From NCBI GenBank assembly GCA_905479105.1, contig CAJQLE010000001.1:423628-487627 (forward strand): a stretch of 64,000 nt of DNA, in the 5' to 3' direction. The translations under genes and the position numbers were made by a program. Of the stretch, positions 8,242 to 17,828 are shown one piece after another. The first letter of the stretch is position 1, and each line of letters starts with the position of its first letter. This DNA comes from an uncultured Flavobacteriales bacterium. GTDB lineage: Bacteria > Bacteroidota > Bacteroidia > Flavobacteriales_G > Salibacteraceae. The notes below the pieces were generated by a model, which was given only the letters and a program-made list of their open reading frames with translations, ran no database searches and was not told where the DNA came from.

Positions 8242-9402
8242 ATGCCATTCTATCATAAGCTGGGAAAGATCCCACCGAAAAGACACACACAATTTAGAAA
8301 AGCAGATGGTACGCTTTATCAAGAGCAGCTTTTCGGCACCGTAGGTTTCGATGGAATGTCGAGTAATCTTTATCATGTGCATGCCCCAACGCGCGTTAAA
8401 AGTGTAGGGGATCCTATAAGCATGAAGGCTGAAATTGCCTTTGACAACAACTTGACTTCAAGAATGCTAAGAGGTTGGGAAGTGGAAGCGAAAGATGATT
8501 ATCTAGAAAGTCGTGTGCCCGTATTAGTGAACAAGGATGTGCAAATCATTCTTGCTGCCCCAAAAAAATCATTGCGCTCCTATTTCTACAAAAATGCAGA
8601 CAGCGATGAATTGCTTTTCGTGCATAAAGGAAGTGGTAAATTGAGAACATTGGTTGGGAATATTGACTTTAAATATGGCGACTACTTGTTAATTCCTAGA
8701 GGAATGATTTATCAAATAGACTTTGATAATGAAGACAATAGGCTCTTCATCACAGAATCTCGTCAGCCGATTTATACTCCCAAAAAATACCGCAATTGGT
8801 TCGGTCAGTTATTGGAACATTCTCCTTTCTGCGAAAGAGATTTGAGGGCCCCGCACGAACTTGAAACACACGATGAGAAGGGTGAGTTCATCATGAAGGT
8901 GAAGAAAGGAGACGCGCTGCATACTTTAACATATGACCGCCATCCATTTGATGTTGTTGGGTGGGATGGGTTTAACTTTCCTTATGCATTTAGCATCCAC
9001 GATTTTGAGCCGATAACAGGCAGAATACATCAACCACCTCCCGTGCATCAAACATTCGAAACTTCAACATTTGTGGTTTGCTCGTTTGTACCTCGTTTAT
9101 ATGATTATCATCCTGACAGCGTTCCTGCTCCTTACAATCATAGCAACATTGACTCTGATGAAGTCCTGTATTATGTAGATGGCGATTTCATGAGCCGCAA
9201 CCATGTTGAAAAAGGATATATTTCGCTTCACCCTGCTGGAATTCCTCACGGCCCACATCCTGGGGCAATGGAAAGAAGTATTGGACAAAAAGAAACAAAA
9301 GAATTGGCTGTAATGGTCGACACATTTGCACCTTTGCAAATTACCAAGCAAGCCTTAGGTATAAATGATGATACTTATTGGAGCAGCTGGATTAACGATT
9401 AA
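8242..9402 (+). CDS. hmgA: Homogentisate 1,2-dioxygenase
   Basis: A 386-residue Fe(II) enzyme that opens the homogentisate ring to maleylacetoacetate. Cupin-fold signatures of the family are seen: PPPVHQTFET, RLYDYHPDSVPAPYNHSN, SDEVLYYVDGDF and LHPAGIPHGPHPG, which carry the His/Glu iron ligands. The start MPFYHKLG is typical for bacterial homologs. hppD follows 9 bases later and supplies the substrate, so the two genes form the core of tyrosine/phenylalanine degradation. The later steps (maleylacetoacetate isomerase, fumarylacetoacetase) are not in the window. Confidence 0.96.
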   Translation: MPFYHKLGKIPPKRHTQFRKADGTLYQEQLFGTVGFDGMSSNLYHVHAPTRVKSVGDPISMKAEIAFDNNLTSRMLRGWEVEAKDDYLESRVPVLVNKDVQIILAAPKKSLRSYFYKNADSDELLFVHKGSGKLRTLVGNIDFKYGDYLLIPRGMIYQIDFDNEDNRLFITESRQPIYTPKKYRNWFGQLLEHSPFCERDLRAPHELETHDEKGEFIMKVKKGDALHTLTYDRHPFDVVGWDGFNFPYAFSIHDFEPITGRIHQPPPVHQTFETSTFVVCSFVPRLYDYHPDSVPAPYNHSNIDSDEVLYYVDGDFMSRNHVEKGYISLHPAGIPHGPHPGAMERSIGQKETKELAVMVDTFAPLQITKQALGINDDTYWSSWIND

Positions 9403-9411
9403 GACAAGATT

Positions 9412-10560
9412 ATGGAAACATCAAAACGAGCGAACGTAAACTACGGCACCGACAAAATATTTGCAGACGCAGAAGACTTTTTGCCTCTTCTAGGTACAGA
9501 TTATGTTGAGTTGATTGTAGGTAATGCCAAGCAATCTGCTCTTTACTATAAGACTGCCTTTGGTTTTCAATCACACGCATATGCAGGACTCGAGACAGGA
9601 GTAAAGGATAGAACCTCCTATGTGCTTAAACAAGATAAAATTCGATTGATCCTAACCACACCTTTGACCGAAGAAAGCTGGATGAATAAGCATCTCGCAA
9701 AACATGGCGATGGTGTTAAAGTGGTTGCACTTTGGGTGAAAGATGCGACAAAAGCTTGGGAAGAAACTACGAGTAGAGGTGCCAAGTCTTTTATGGAACC
9801 TACCAGAGAAGAAGATGAGAATGGATATGTGATTCGCTCTGGAATTCACATCTATGGAGAAACGGTGCACATTTTTGTGGAACGTAGCAATTACAATGGT
9901 GTATTTCTTCCTGGCTTCAAAAAATGGAAATCACATTACAACCCTGAGCCAGTTGGCCTAAAGTTTATTGACCATATGGTAGGTAATGTTGGCTGGGGCG
10001 AAATGAATACCTGGGTTGATTTCTACGCTAAGGTCATGGGATTTGCGCAAATTGTAACCTTTGATGACAAGGATATTTCTACGGAGTACACTGCACTCAT
10101 GAGTAAGGTAATGTCTAATGGCAACGGTCGGATCAAGTTCCCGATCAACGAACCAGCCAAAGGCAGAAAAAAATCTCAAATCGAAGAGTATATTGAATTC
10201 TATAAAGACTCTGGCGTGCAGCACATAGCTGTGGCAACAGATGATATTGTAGCCACTGTAACTCAAATGAGAGATAGAGGTTTAGAGTTTCTTTATGTCC
10301 CAGACACCTATTATGATGACTTGAAAGATCGTGTGGGTGAAATTGATGAAGACATTGAAGTACTTAAGCAGCACGGCATTTTAGTGGACCGAGATGACGA
10401 AGGATATTTATTGCAGCTTTTCACTAAACCTGTAGTAGACCGACCTACCATGTTTTTTGAGATCATTCAAAGAAAAGGTGCATGGAGTTTTGGTAAGGGA
10501 AACTTCCAGGCATTATTCGAAGCTATCGAGCGAGAGCAGGAGGTAAGAGGAACATTATAA
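9412..10560 (+). CDS. hppD: 4-hydroxyphenylpyruvate dioxygenase
   Basis: 382 residues with the two-domain vicinal oxygen chelate fold. It converts 4-hydroxyphenylpyruvate to homogentisate. The Fe ligands are expected in KFIDHMVGNV, GVQHIAVATDDI and the C-terminal MFFEIIQRKG, where His, His and Glu are present. The C-terminal helix segment GKGNFQALFEAIEREQ is family-specific. It lies directly after hmgA in the order of a degradative operon and is followed 16 bases later by a small lipoprotein gene. Confidence 0.96.
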   Translation: METSKRANVNYGTDKIFADAEDFLPLLGTDYVELIVGNAKQSALYYKTAFGFQSHAYAGLETGVKDRTSYVLKQDKIRLILTTPLTEESWMNKHLAKHGDGVKVVALWVKDATKAWEETTSRGAKSFMEPTREEDENGYVIRSGIHIYGETVHIFVERSNYNGVFLPGFKKWKSHYNPEPVGLKFIDHMVGNVGWGEMNTWVDFYAKVMGFAQIVTFDDKDISTEYTALMSKVMSNGNGRIKFPINEPAKGRKKSQIEEYIEFYKDSGVQHIAVATDDIVATVTQMRDRGLEFLYVPDTYYDDLKDRVGEIDEDIEVLKQHGILVDRDDEGYLLQLFTKPVVDRPTMFFEIIQRKGAWSFGKGNFQALFEAIEREQEVRGTL

Positions 10561-10576
10561 ACCAACTATTTTTTTT

Positions 10577-10975
10577 ATGAAAGCAACTATTTTTTGGATA
10601 ATTCTTGTATTCCTAGCAATCGCGGCTTGTTCAAAGTCTAATAAAATTCAAGCAGATCATAATTCAGAGAATCCTCAGCCGGTGGAGCAAACTTTCGAAC
10701 GCGAGAAGGCTTATGAAGATTCAATTTTCAGGGTACAAAAAGAGCAAATCTTGAAATACGGAACCCCAGGAGAACTGCAGAATCACATGAACTCTCAGCA
10801 GGATTTATTTATACGGTATGAGAGGGAGTTTAAAATAATGATGATTGGAGAAACCTTGCCCGAAAACTTTCCTCAATATGACTCCGGAATGAGTGAAGAA
10901 TTATACATGGGCACTGTGAAAGGCTGGTTTAAAGATAATCCTCAACTCTTAAAACCTGAATATCGGTATCGATAA
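10577..10975 (+). CDS. Small lipoprotein of unknown function
   Basis: 132 residues. A lipoprotein signal ends in LAIAAC at residues 14-19, so Cys19 is the probable lipidation site. The rest is polar and charged, with a long helix EKAYEDSIFRVQKEQILKYGTPGELQ. No known domain was recognised. It sits 16 bases after hppD and may be transcribed with it, but no functional tie to tyrosine breakdown is apparent. Confidence 0.7.
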   Translation: MKATIFWIILVFLAIAACSKSNKIQADHNSENPQPVEQTFEREKAYEDSIFRVQKEQILKYGTPGELQNHMNSQQDLFIRYEREFKIMMIGETLPENFPQYDSGMSEELYMGTVKGWFKDNPQLLKPEYRYR

Positions 10976-10982
10976 TCGATAC
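10966..10982 (+). repeat. Perfect inverted repeat over a stop codon
   Basis: GTATCGAT, A, ATCGATAC: an 8-bp palindrome that spans the lipoprotein stop codon (10973-10975). There is no T-run after it, so it is not a standard terminator; it may stabilise the 3' end of the mRNA. Confidence 0.5.
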
Positions 10983-11102
10983 TCGATTTGTCGTGAATCT
11001 TGACTGCTAAACTTTAGTTTTTTTTATAGTTATTGACTCCCGTTAATTTCGAATTATTTCATTGAATATATGCGAATCTTAGCTTAATCAAGTTTATCAA
11101 TT

Positions 11103-12199
11103 ATGAAAAACCTATTGCCCTTTTTAGCTTCTGGCCTATATGGATTTGCGCGTTTCGGGCAGGTATACTGAGCCTCCAACGCAATTTCGACTGCTGACCC
11201 TAAAATAAGCCAAGTGACCTTGGTAGGCAACTCAACTACCTTGCAAACCCCTTTATCTCCTAATGGCGCAGGTGGTCAGTCATATACTAATTTCACTGCC
11301 TTGCCAGCCCCTGAATTATCATTGGTTCTTTCCTATAATCTTAACATTCAGACTAGAACAAGTGGTGGAACACAGCACGCCAAGTGCACAAAAGCTGGAA
11401 CAATGATGGAGACATCACCGATCCAGGGGAAGAACTAGGATTTATTTCTACCCCTTTTGGTACAATACCCCCTGTATTGATAATCCCATTTACGGTTCCT
11501 ATAATTGCCACTCCAGGCATTACTCCAAGAATGAGAATTGTTTGTAGAGAATCTGGAAGCGCTGCAACCACCCAACCTTGTGGCTCATATACTTGGAGTG
11601 AAACGGAAGGTTTTTCTATTTTCATACTTCCTTCAGGACTTACCCCCGTAGTTCCTGATACCATTACTTTGGCCAGTTATGGTGATATAAACGCTGACAT
11701 TATTCCAAATATCGTAGGTGGAACTTTACCTTACACTTAAGCTTGGTCAACGGGCATTAAAGCCCCTTGAATATTAGATTTAGGAGCTGGTAGCTATGAT
11801 TTAACAGTGACAGATGCCAACGGAGATATGGCCACTGCTTTTATAAAAGTTGTTCAATCTGATTCAATTGTTTTGTCAACTTCGGTTATTACATCACTAA
11901 TTTGTGATTATGATATTTCTGAAGCAGAGGCTAGTGGCACTGGAGAAAAAGCCTTAACAGATTATGCCTGGAATACTTCTGGTCTGCCTACTGCTGTTCT
12001 TAGGAGCAATAACTCTGTGAGCATTGTAAAAAACATCGGTTTAAACTTTGTATTCTTTGGTTATACGTTCAACGATTATTTAATATGATTCCCAAATTGA
12101 ATATCGTTTGATGCGACTAGTCCAACAGAATGTTTTGATGGTGATGCCATTCCTAACGCGAATGCTTTCGAACCAAGAAACGCAATCTATGCTGTTTAA
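11103..12199 (+). pseudogene. Decayed copy of the GEVED/SprB T9SS protein
   Basis: This region follows the protein at 12395 domain by domain but is broken. It begins with a signal peptide (MKNLLPFLASGLYGFARFGQ), then has TGA at 11169. The frame then stays open through LVGNSTTLQTPLSP until a frameshift near 11375-11390, where WNNDGDITDPGEELG (GEVED region) is in another frame. TAA after GGTLPYT and TGA after GIKAP interrupt the SprB-like part. The stretch SDSIVLSTSVITSLICDYD closely matches SDSIGLSTSVITNLICDYD of the intact gene. Two more TGA and a TAA follow, ending near EPRNAIYAV. Everything beyond, including the sorting domain, is missing. A terminator lies right after it. Confidence 0.9.
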
Positions 12200-12218
12200 A
12201 ACGTCAACCTAAGGAATC

Positions 12219-12254
12219 AAAAAGGACTTCTCTAAGTGGAGAAGTCCTTTTTTT
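12219..12254 (+). terminator. Intrinsic terminator after the GEVED pseudogene
   Basis: AAAGGACTTCTC (12221-12232) and GAGAAGTCCTTT (12239-12250) pair around a 6-base loop, followed by T7. Confidence 0.85.
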
Positions 12255-12394
12255 ATGATGAAAACACACACTCCACGAATACGCTCGAACGATTTATTTA
12301 ATCGACTAACATGCTTTATTTTTCGACTACATAAAAAAAATATTGCCATCTTCAAATTAAGTGTATTTTAGTAAACGATTTAAAATAATAAACT

Positions 12395-14917
12395 ATGAAA
12401 AAACACTTACTTTTTTTAGCGACTGGATTGATTCTAAGCGCTGCGAGCTTTGGGCAATACTGCACGTCTGGACTATATGGATCCGCTTGTAGCTTTGGTG
12501 ACAACCTTAACAACTTCAGTTTTTCCACGATTTCAAACCTAAATTCAGGTTGCGGTGGTGTTGGAGGATATAACAACTTCACAGCTCAGTCAACCACATT
12601 GGTTCCAGGAGTTGTCTACAATTGGAGTGCATCGACAAGTTATGGTTGTTGCGAGCATTTTGCTCTTTGGATTGACTTCAACAACGATCAGGATTTTAAT
12701 GATGCTGGAGAGCAAATTTACACCTCAGGTGCCACTGGCACTTCTTGGAGCGGAACTTTCGCATGTCCTCCAACTCCTGGCACTTTTAGAATGCGGGCCA
12801 GAGTAAAATATGCTGGTTCCTCAATGTCTTCAACTCAAGCGTGTTCGTATTTCTCTTACGGTGAAGTCGAAGATTACACTGTGACAATTTTACCTCCAGC
12901 TTTAACAGCTGTTGTTTCTAGTCCTATCGATCTGACTTGTTATGGTGATACAACTGCAACACTTTCTGCGAACATCTTTGGCGGCACTTTACCATATACG
13001 TACGCTTGGTCTAACGGTTCTATAGACAGCGCTCAGTTTAACATGGGCGGTGGAACATACACTTTGACAGTTACTGATGGTGTTGGAGATACTAATTCAG
13101 CATCTATAGTTGTATCTGAGCCTGATTCAATTGGTTTATCAACTTCAGTTATTACAAACCTAATTTGTGATTACGATGTTTCTCAAGGTTTTGCTAATGG
13201 TTCAGGAGGAACGGAAATTTCTGAAGCCTACACAATGGACACAGCATCGGCTAATTATAACTGGGATTCCTCAGGGACATGCACTGTAGTTCCTCTTCCC
13301 GGAAGTAGTGTTGTTTCTGGAGTTTTGGGCATTGGTTTTGATTTTGTTTTCTATGGAGACACATTTGATGAATTCCAAATCGCAAGAAATGGCTACATAG
13401 GATTTGGTGGCAACTTAGATAATGGATGTTGTTCTGGCGAACCTGTTCCTCATAACAGCATATATGAGCCAAATAACGCAATCTTCGCAGCTTGGTTTGA
13501 TGTTGATGCAGATCAAGGTATTTCATATTGTCTTAGTGGAGATGCTCCGTTCAGAAAATTGATTGTGAATTTTGTGGCTTTGGGTGATCAAGGCGTTGAT
13601 GACAATTACACAGGTCAAATCATACTGCATGAAACATCTAATTGCATAGAAATACAAACAGACTATATGCAATATCAAGGGTCTTATAACCAATATGACG
13701 ACTGCACTCAAGGTATTACAAATATGGGTAGCACACTTGGTCAAGCATATCCTGGCAGAAATGCTGACGAAGGAGGAGCATCAGGTGGATGGGAAGCAGA
13801 TGATTCTTATGTTCAGTTTTGTCCAGTTGACACTACAGGGTTAGCTTATACATGGTCTACAGGTGATGTAGGTGCAACTGTTTATGGTTTACCTGCAGGA
13901 ACTTACACTGTTACTGCTACTGATGGAAACGGGTGCATAAATACGTCAGATTTGACCATTGATCCTGCGATAAGCAATCTAGTATCTGCCTTAGATGCAA
14001 TAGATGTGTCTTGCTTTGGTTTTGATGATGCTACTATCAATCCTGCAATCACAGGAGGTGTTAGCCCAGTAAACTATACTTGGAGCAATGGCGCTTCTAG
14101 TGCAACTCTTGCTAGCCTTCAGCCAGGCACATATTCTGTGAGTGCAGAAGATGCCGTTGGATGTACCATCGAAGTGAATAACATTACCATCATGGAACCA
14201 GCAATTTTAGTTGGTTCTGTATATGATTTACAAAATGTTATTTGTTCGAATGATGAAAATGGTAGTGCTTCTATAGTTGTTTCAGGTGGTGTTCCTCCAT
14301 ACAGCCCAGTTTGGTCTAATGGTGAAATTGCTTACACGGCAACAAGCTTATCTGCAGGTGCTAACTATGTTCTTGTTACTGACGCAAATGGATGTGAGGC
14401 TTTCTTAAGTGTGAACGTTCTTTCTGACTTTGACAGCCCAACTCCTAGTATCGGAAACAGCTTCATCAGTGCAAATGGCGCTGGTGTTACTCTAAATACT
14501 CAACCTAGCTTGTACAACAGTTACCTTTGGAATACTGGTGCAACATCTGCATCTATTCTTGCTGCAAATACTGGTTTTTACTGGGTTGAAGTAACCAACT
14601 CTGCTGGATGTATTGGATCAGACACAGCTTTTGTAGAGGTTTGGCCTACTGGAGTTGCTGAACTTAAGGAGCTTGCAGGTGTAACTATGTATCCTAATCC
14701 TGCTAGAGACATGATTAATTTCAACATCAGTTCTGAAATTAATTCTTTAACTGTATCTATTGTGGATTCTAAAGGATCAATCGTTGCAACTAGTATATTC
14801 AACAATTCAGGTATTCAAAATATCAGTCTTGAGAATATTGCAGCTGGTATTTACTCTGTTCAATTCTCTGATGAGAATGGTCAGATGAGCACCAAGCGAT
14901 TAGTACTTTCTAAGTAA
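12395..14917 (+). CDS. Large T9SS-exported surface protein with GEVED, SprB-like and nidogen-like domains
   Basis: 840 residues. Signal peptide 1-20 (ends ASFGQ). Residues ~21-168 form a GEVED domain (WIDFNNDQDFNDAGE, then FSYGEVEDYTV). Residues ~170-245 are a SprB-like repeat (GGTLPYTYAWSNG, GTYTLTVTDG). Residues ~252-480 carry a nidogen-like beta region (GIGFDFVFYGDTFDEFQIARNG, NAIFAAWFDVD). At least three more SprB-like repeats follow (YTWSTGD, YTWSNGASS, SPVWSNGE). Residues ~690-752 are Ig-like, and ~765-840 are a T9SS type A sorting domain (MYPNPARDM, terminal VLSK). Adhesion or surface coating is inferred; no enzyme domain is seen. A degraded copy lies just upstream. Confidence 0.85.
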   Translation: MKKHLLFLATGLILSAASFGQYCTSGLYGSACSFGDNLNNFSFSTISNLNSGCGGVGGYNNFTAQSTTLVPGVVYNWSASTSYGCCEHFALWIDFNNDQDFNDAGEQIYTSGATGTSWSGTFACPPTPGTFRMRARVKYAGSSMSSTQACSYFSYGEVEDYTVTILPPALTAVVSSPIDLTCYGDTTATLSANIFGGTLPYTYAWSNGSIDSAQFNMGGGTYTLTVTDGVGDTNSASIVVSEPDSIGLSTSVITNLICDYDVSQGFANGSGGTEISEAYTMDTASANYNWDSSGTCTVVPLPGSSVVSGVLGIGFDFVFYGDTFDEFQIARNGYIGFGGNLDNGCCSGEPVPHNSIYEPNNAIFAAWFDVDADQGISYCLSGDAPFRKLIVNFVALGDQGVDDNYTGQIILHETSNCIEIQTDYMQYQGSYNQYDDCTQGITNMGSTLGQAYPGRNADEGGASGGWEADDSYVQFCPVDTTGLAYTWSTGDVGATVYGLPAGTYTVTATDGNGCINTSDLTIDPAISNLVSALDAIDVSCFGFDDATINPAITGGVSPVNYTWSNGASSATLASLQPGTYSVSAEDAVGCTIEVNNITIMEPAILVGSVYDLQNVICSNDENGSASIVVSGGVPPYSPVWSNGEIAYTATSLSAGANYVLVTDANGCEAFLSVNVLSDFDSPTPSIGNSFISANGAGVTLNTQPSLYNSYLWNTGATSASILAANTGFYWVEVTNSAGCIGSDTAFVEVWPTGVAELKELAGVTMYPNPARDMINFNISSEINSLTVSIVDSKGSIVATSIFNNSGIQNISLENIAAGIYSVQFSDENGQMSTKRLVLSK

Positions 14918-14938
14918 GCTACCGAATAGCTCATAACA

Positions 14939-14970
14939 TAAAAAAGGCGACCAATTGGTCGCCTTTTTTT
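14939..14970. terminator. Bidirectional terminator between convergent genes
   Basis: AAAAAGGCGACC, AATT, GGTCGCCTTTTT: a perfect palindrome with A and T flanks. It serves the T9SS gene on the plus strand and can also serve the minus strand, although the pfkA stop lies beyond it. Confidence 0.85.
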
Positions 14971-14988
14971 GTTTCTATAACACGCTGA

Positions 14989-15968
14989 CTAAACAGATAA
15001 ATAATCTGAAATTCGAAGTAACTCCTCGTTCAAACCATTTCTTTCATTCACCGCTTTTTCAATAGGTGTAAGAACCATTTTTCGGTTAATCACTCCTACC
15101 ATCAAACCACACATTCCTTGAATTAGAGACTCAACAGCAAAGGTTCCTAGTTCAGCTGCTAAAACACGATCAGCAGCAGTAGGAGAACCTCCTCGTTGGA
15201 TATGGCCTATTAACGAAACCCTGATTTCATAAGACGACTGTAATTTTTGTAATTTATCAGCAACCTCAAATGCATTGCCAGTTGGGTTACCCTCCGCTAC
15301 AATAACAATATTAGAAGACTTGTTCTTTGATTTCAAATAAGACAGATGTTCATGAAGCTCTTTGACGGACATTGGTCCTTCTGGAACAAGCACAGCTACA
15401 GCGCCTGTAGCAATTGCAGTGCGCAAAGCAATATGCCCGGTATCCCTTCCCATCACTTCTACCAGAAAAAGTCGGTCTTGAGAGCTCGCTGTGTCCCTGA
15501 TTTTATCAATGCACTCAACAGCAACATTCACGGCAGTATCAAAGCCAATCGCAAAATCGGTACCGAAGATGTCATTATCAATGGTTCCCGGTATTCCAAT
15601 AACTGGAATACTATATTCCTCTTGAAATATTTTCGCGCCTGTCATCGATCCATCTCCACCTATAACAATTACGGCATCCATTTCATACCTCTGAAGGACT
15701 TTAAAAGCCTTTTTTCGTCCTACTTTAGTGCGGAAGTCTTAACTACGAGAGCTTTTCAGCATCGTGCCACCGGGTGAGATAATGTAATTTACATCCCGCA
15801 TAGTTAGTACTTCTATCTCATCATTAACCAACCCATTTTAGCCATGACAAATTCCTGAAATTTTGAGCCCTTTAGCAATTGCGGTTCGCAAAGCAGCCTA
15901 GATAGCGGCATTCATTCCTGGAGCATCTCCACCAGACGTTAAGACTCCTATGTGATTAATTTCTTCAT
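14989..15968 (-). pseudogene. pfkA: 6-phosphofructokinase, disrupted in its N-terminal third
   Basis: The last 230 codons (to 15681) read as a normal ATP-PFK: IGGDGSMTGA, the catalytic GTIDNDI, EVMGRDTGHIAL and HIQRGGSPTAADR. Upstream the frame still encodes IGVLTSGGDAPGMNAAI and GGTMLKSSRS, but in-frame stops replace a residue after MNAAI (TAG), after GICHG (TAA) and after KSSRS (TAA). The only ATG near the start (15968-15966, two bases after the ClC gene stop) is out of frame by one base; one missing A in ATGAAGAAATT would explain it. Four lesions lie in about 290 bases and none in the next 690. A product from the internal ATG would lack the nucleotide-binding Gly loop and could not be a normal PFK. 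Local sequence error is the main alternative. Confidence 0.88.
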
Positions 15969-15969
15969 A

Positions 15970-17817
15970 CTATTCAGAATAAAATTCCTTGAGCATACCT
16001 CGATAGGCACTAAATATCTTCGATTTTGACACAAAACCTAAATAGTGACCTTGATCATCAAGAACAGGAAGGTTCCAAGCCATGCTCGTTTCAAACTTAT
16101 TCATAACCATGTCCATGGTATCCTCTTTTCTAACGTACTCAGGAGCGTCATTCATAAGGTCGTGCACAAAAGTGGTTTCATACAGTTCCTGATTGAAGAT
16201 TATATGACGTACTTCATTCAAGTTGACAACACCAATAAAACTATTGCTGGCATCAACTACAGGAAACAAATTTCGTTTTGATTTCGAAATCACTTTCACG
16301 AGTTCACCAAGTTTGTCATAAGGATCAACACACGTAAAGTCTGTTTCAATTTCTCTATGCAGCTTCATAAGAGTCAAGACCGCTTGATCCTTATCATGGG
16401 TGATTAACTCGCCTCTTCTGGCCAATTGAGCCGTATAAATACTATGTGGAACAAACTGCTTAACAGTAACAAACGAAATTGAAGCAGTAAGCATCAAAGG
16501 AACAAAGAGCTCATATCCACCTGTAATTTCAGCAATAAGGAAAATTGCCATCAAGGGTGCGTGAAGGTTTCCGGCCATCAATCCTGCCATAGCCACCAAT
16601 GTGAAATTACTTTCAGGCAAATCTCCCAAACCGAAGTAATTAATAGACTTGGCAAAGAAGAACCCAAACATCGCCCCCATAAATAGCGTAGGAGCAAAGG
16701 TTCCGCCAATACCTCCGGCTCTAAAGGTGAGTGTTGTAGCGACCACTTTAAATAAACCCAACGCGAAAACAAAGGCCAATAAGACGAGTATATTATCCTT
16801 ATAGCCATCAAAAAGGGAATTGCTAAGAATATCAAATGGCCGTCCTTCTATGATCGAATTAATTACTTGATATCCTTCGCCATACAAGGGTGGCATGGCA
16901 AAGAGCAAAAGACCCAAAGAAGCTCCACCGACAATAGTCTTCATTCTTTGTGTTTTCATTCTATCGAAAACCTTACTTATTGAAGTATAGGTACGGTAGA
17001 AAAACACTGAAGCAAGCCCCGTAAAAACTCCCAAACCCATGTAATATGGAAGATGCCTCATTCCAAAATTCTCGGTAATGTTAAAATGAAACAAGATATC
17101 ATCCCCTAAAAAGAAATAAGAGGTTATTGTAGCTGAAGCACTCGCCAAGAGCAGGGGAATGAGAGATGCTGTGGTAAGGTCAAGCATTATTACCTCAATC
17201 GAAAAAACGATGGCAGCAATAGGTGCATTAAATAATGACGCCATAGCAGCAGATGCTGCACAGCCAATCAATAGTGTCCTGGTTTTATAGGGCAACTTAA
17301 AAAGCGTTCCAATGTTTGCTCCCCATGCTGAGGTTGTGCCAACTGTAGGCCCCTCTAATCCAGCACTTCCACCAAAACCAACCGTCATCGCTGCCGAAAC
17401 AACGGATGAATAAAGGTTATGCTTCCTGACCAAACCATTCTTTTTGGAAATGGCATGTAACGTGTTAGGAATTCCGTGATTTACCTTCTGCTTTACAACT
17501 TTTCTAATAAACCATTGGGCTAAGAATATTCCAACAATTGGATAAAAAATGTACAACACATAGTTATACTCTTGGAAAAACCCACCCGTTAATATGCGTT
17601 CAATAACATGTACAGAGTTCTTCATTATGAGGGCAATAATTCCGGACAACACGCCTACAACTACGGCCAACACGTATGTAAACTGTCTCTCCGAGATATG
17701 CTCTCTTCTCCAGTCATTAATCCATAAAACCCAAGAGTAAAAGCGATTATTCGCCTCCCTTAAAAAAGGATCAACTTGAGATTTGGTTTTATCGATTAAC
17801 TCGCTGGCTTTAGACAC
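15970..17817 (-). CDS. ClC-type chloride channel/antiporter with C-terminal CBS domains
   Basis: 615 residues with some ten or more membrane helices. The selectivity and gating signature GGSAGLEGP lies near residue 148; its Glu corresponds to the gating glutamate of ClC proteins. Other family segments are GCAASAAMASLFNAPIAA, AGGIGGTFAPTLF and AGLMAGNLHAPLMAIFLIAE. Residues ~460-600 hold two CBS domains, which often sense adenine nucleotides. It could be a Cl-/H+ antiporter or a channel. It follows aspS by 11 bases and leads into the broken pfkA with no gap, so the three were one transcription unit. Confidence 0.92.
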   Translation of the reverse strand: MSKASELIDKTKSQVDPFLREANNRFYSWVLWINDWRREHISERQFTYVLAVVVGVLSGIIALIMKNSVHVIERILTGGFFQEYNYVLYIFYPIVGIFLAQWFIRKVVKQKVNHGIPNTLHAISKKNGLVRKHNLYSSVVSAAMTVGFGGSAGLEGPTVGTTSAWGANIGTLFKLPYKTRTLLIGCAASAAMASLFNAPIAAIVFSIEVIMLDLTTASLIPLLLASASATITSYFFLGDDILFHFNITENFGMRHLPYYMGLGVFTGLASVFFYRTYTSISKVFDRMKTQRMKTIVGGASLGLLLFAMPPLYGEGYQVINSIIEGRPFDILSNSLFDGYKDNILVLLAFVFALGLFKVVATTLTFRAGGIGGTFAPTLFMGAMFGFFFAKSINYFGLGDLPESNFTLVAMAGLMAGNLHAPLMAIFLIAEITGGYELFVPLMLTASISFVTVKQFVPHSIYTAQLARRGELITHDKDQAVLTLMKLHREIETDFTCVDPYDKLGELVKVISKSKRNLFPVVDASNSFIGVVNLNEVRHIIFNQELYETTFVHDLMNDAPEYVRKEDTMDMVMNKFETSMAWNLPVLDDQGHYLGFVSKSKIFSAYRGMLKEFYSE

Positions 17818-17828
17818 TAAATTTTAGA

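Noticed and set aside
14989-15681. The intact 230-codon 3' part of pfkA as a functional short kinase
   Set aside because: It lacks the GVLTSGGDAPGMN loop and the second nucleotide-binding segment, both essential in the family.
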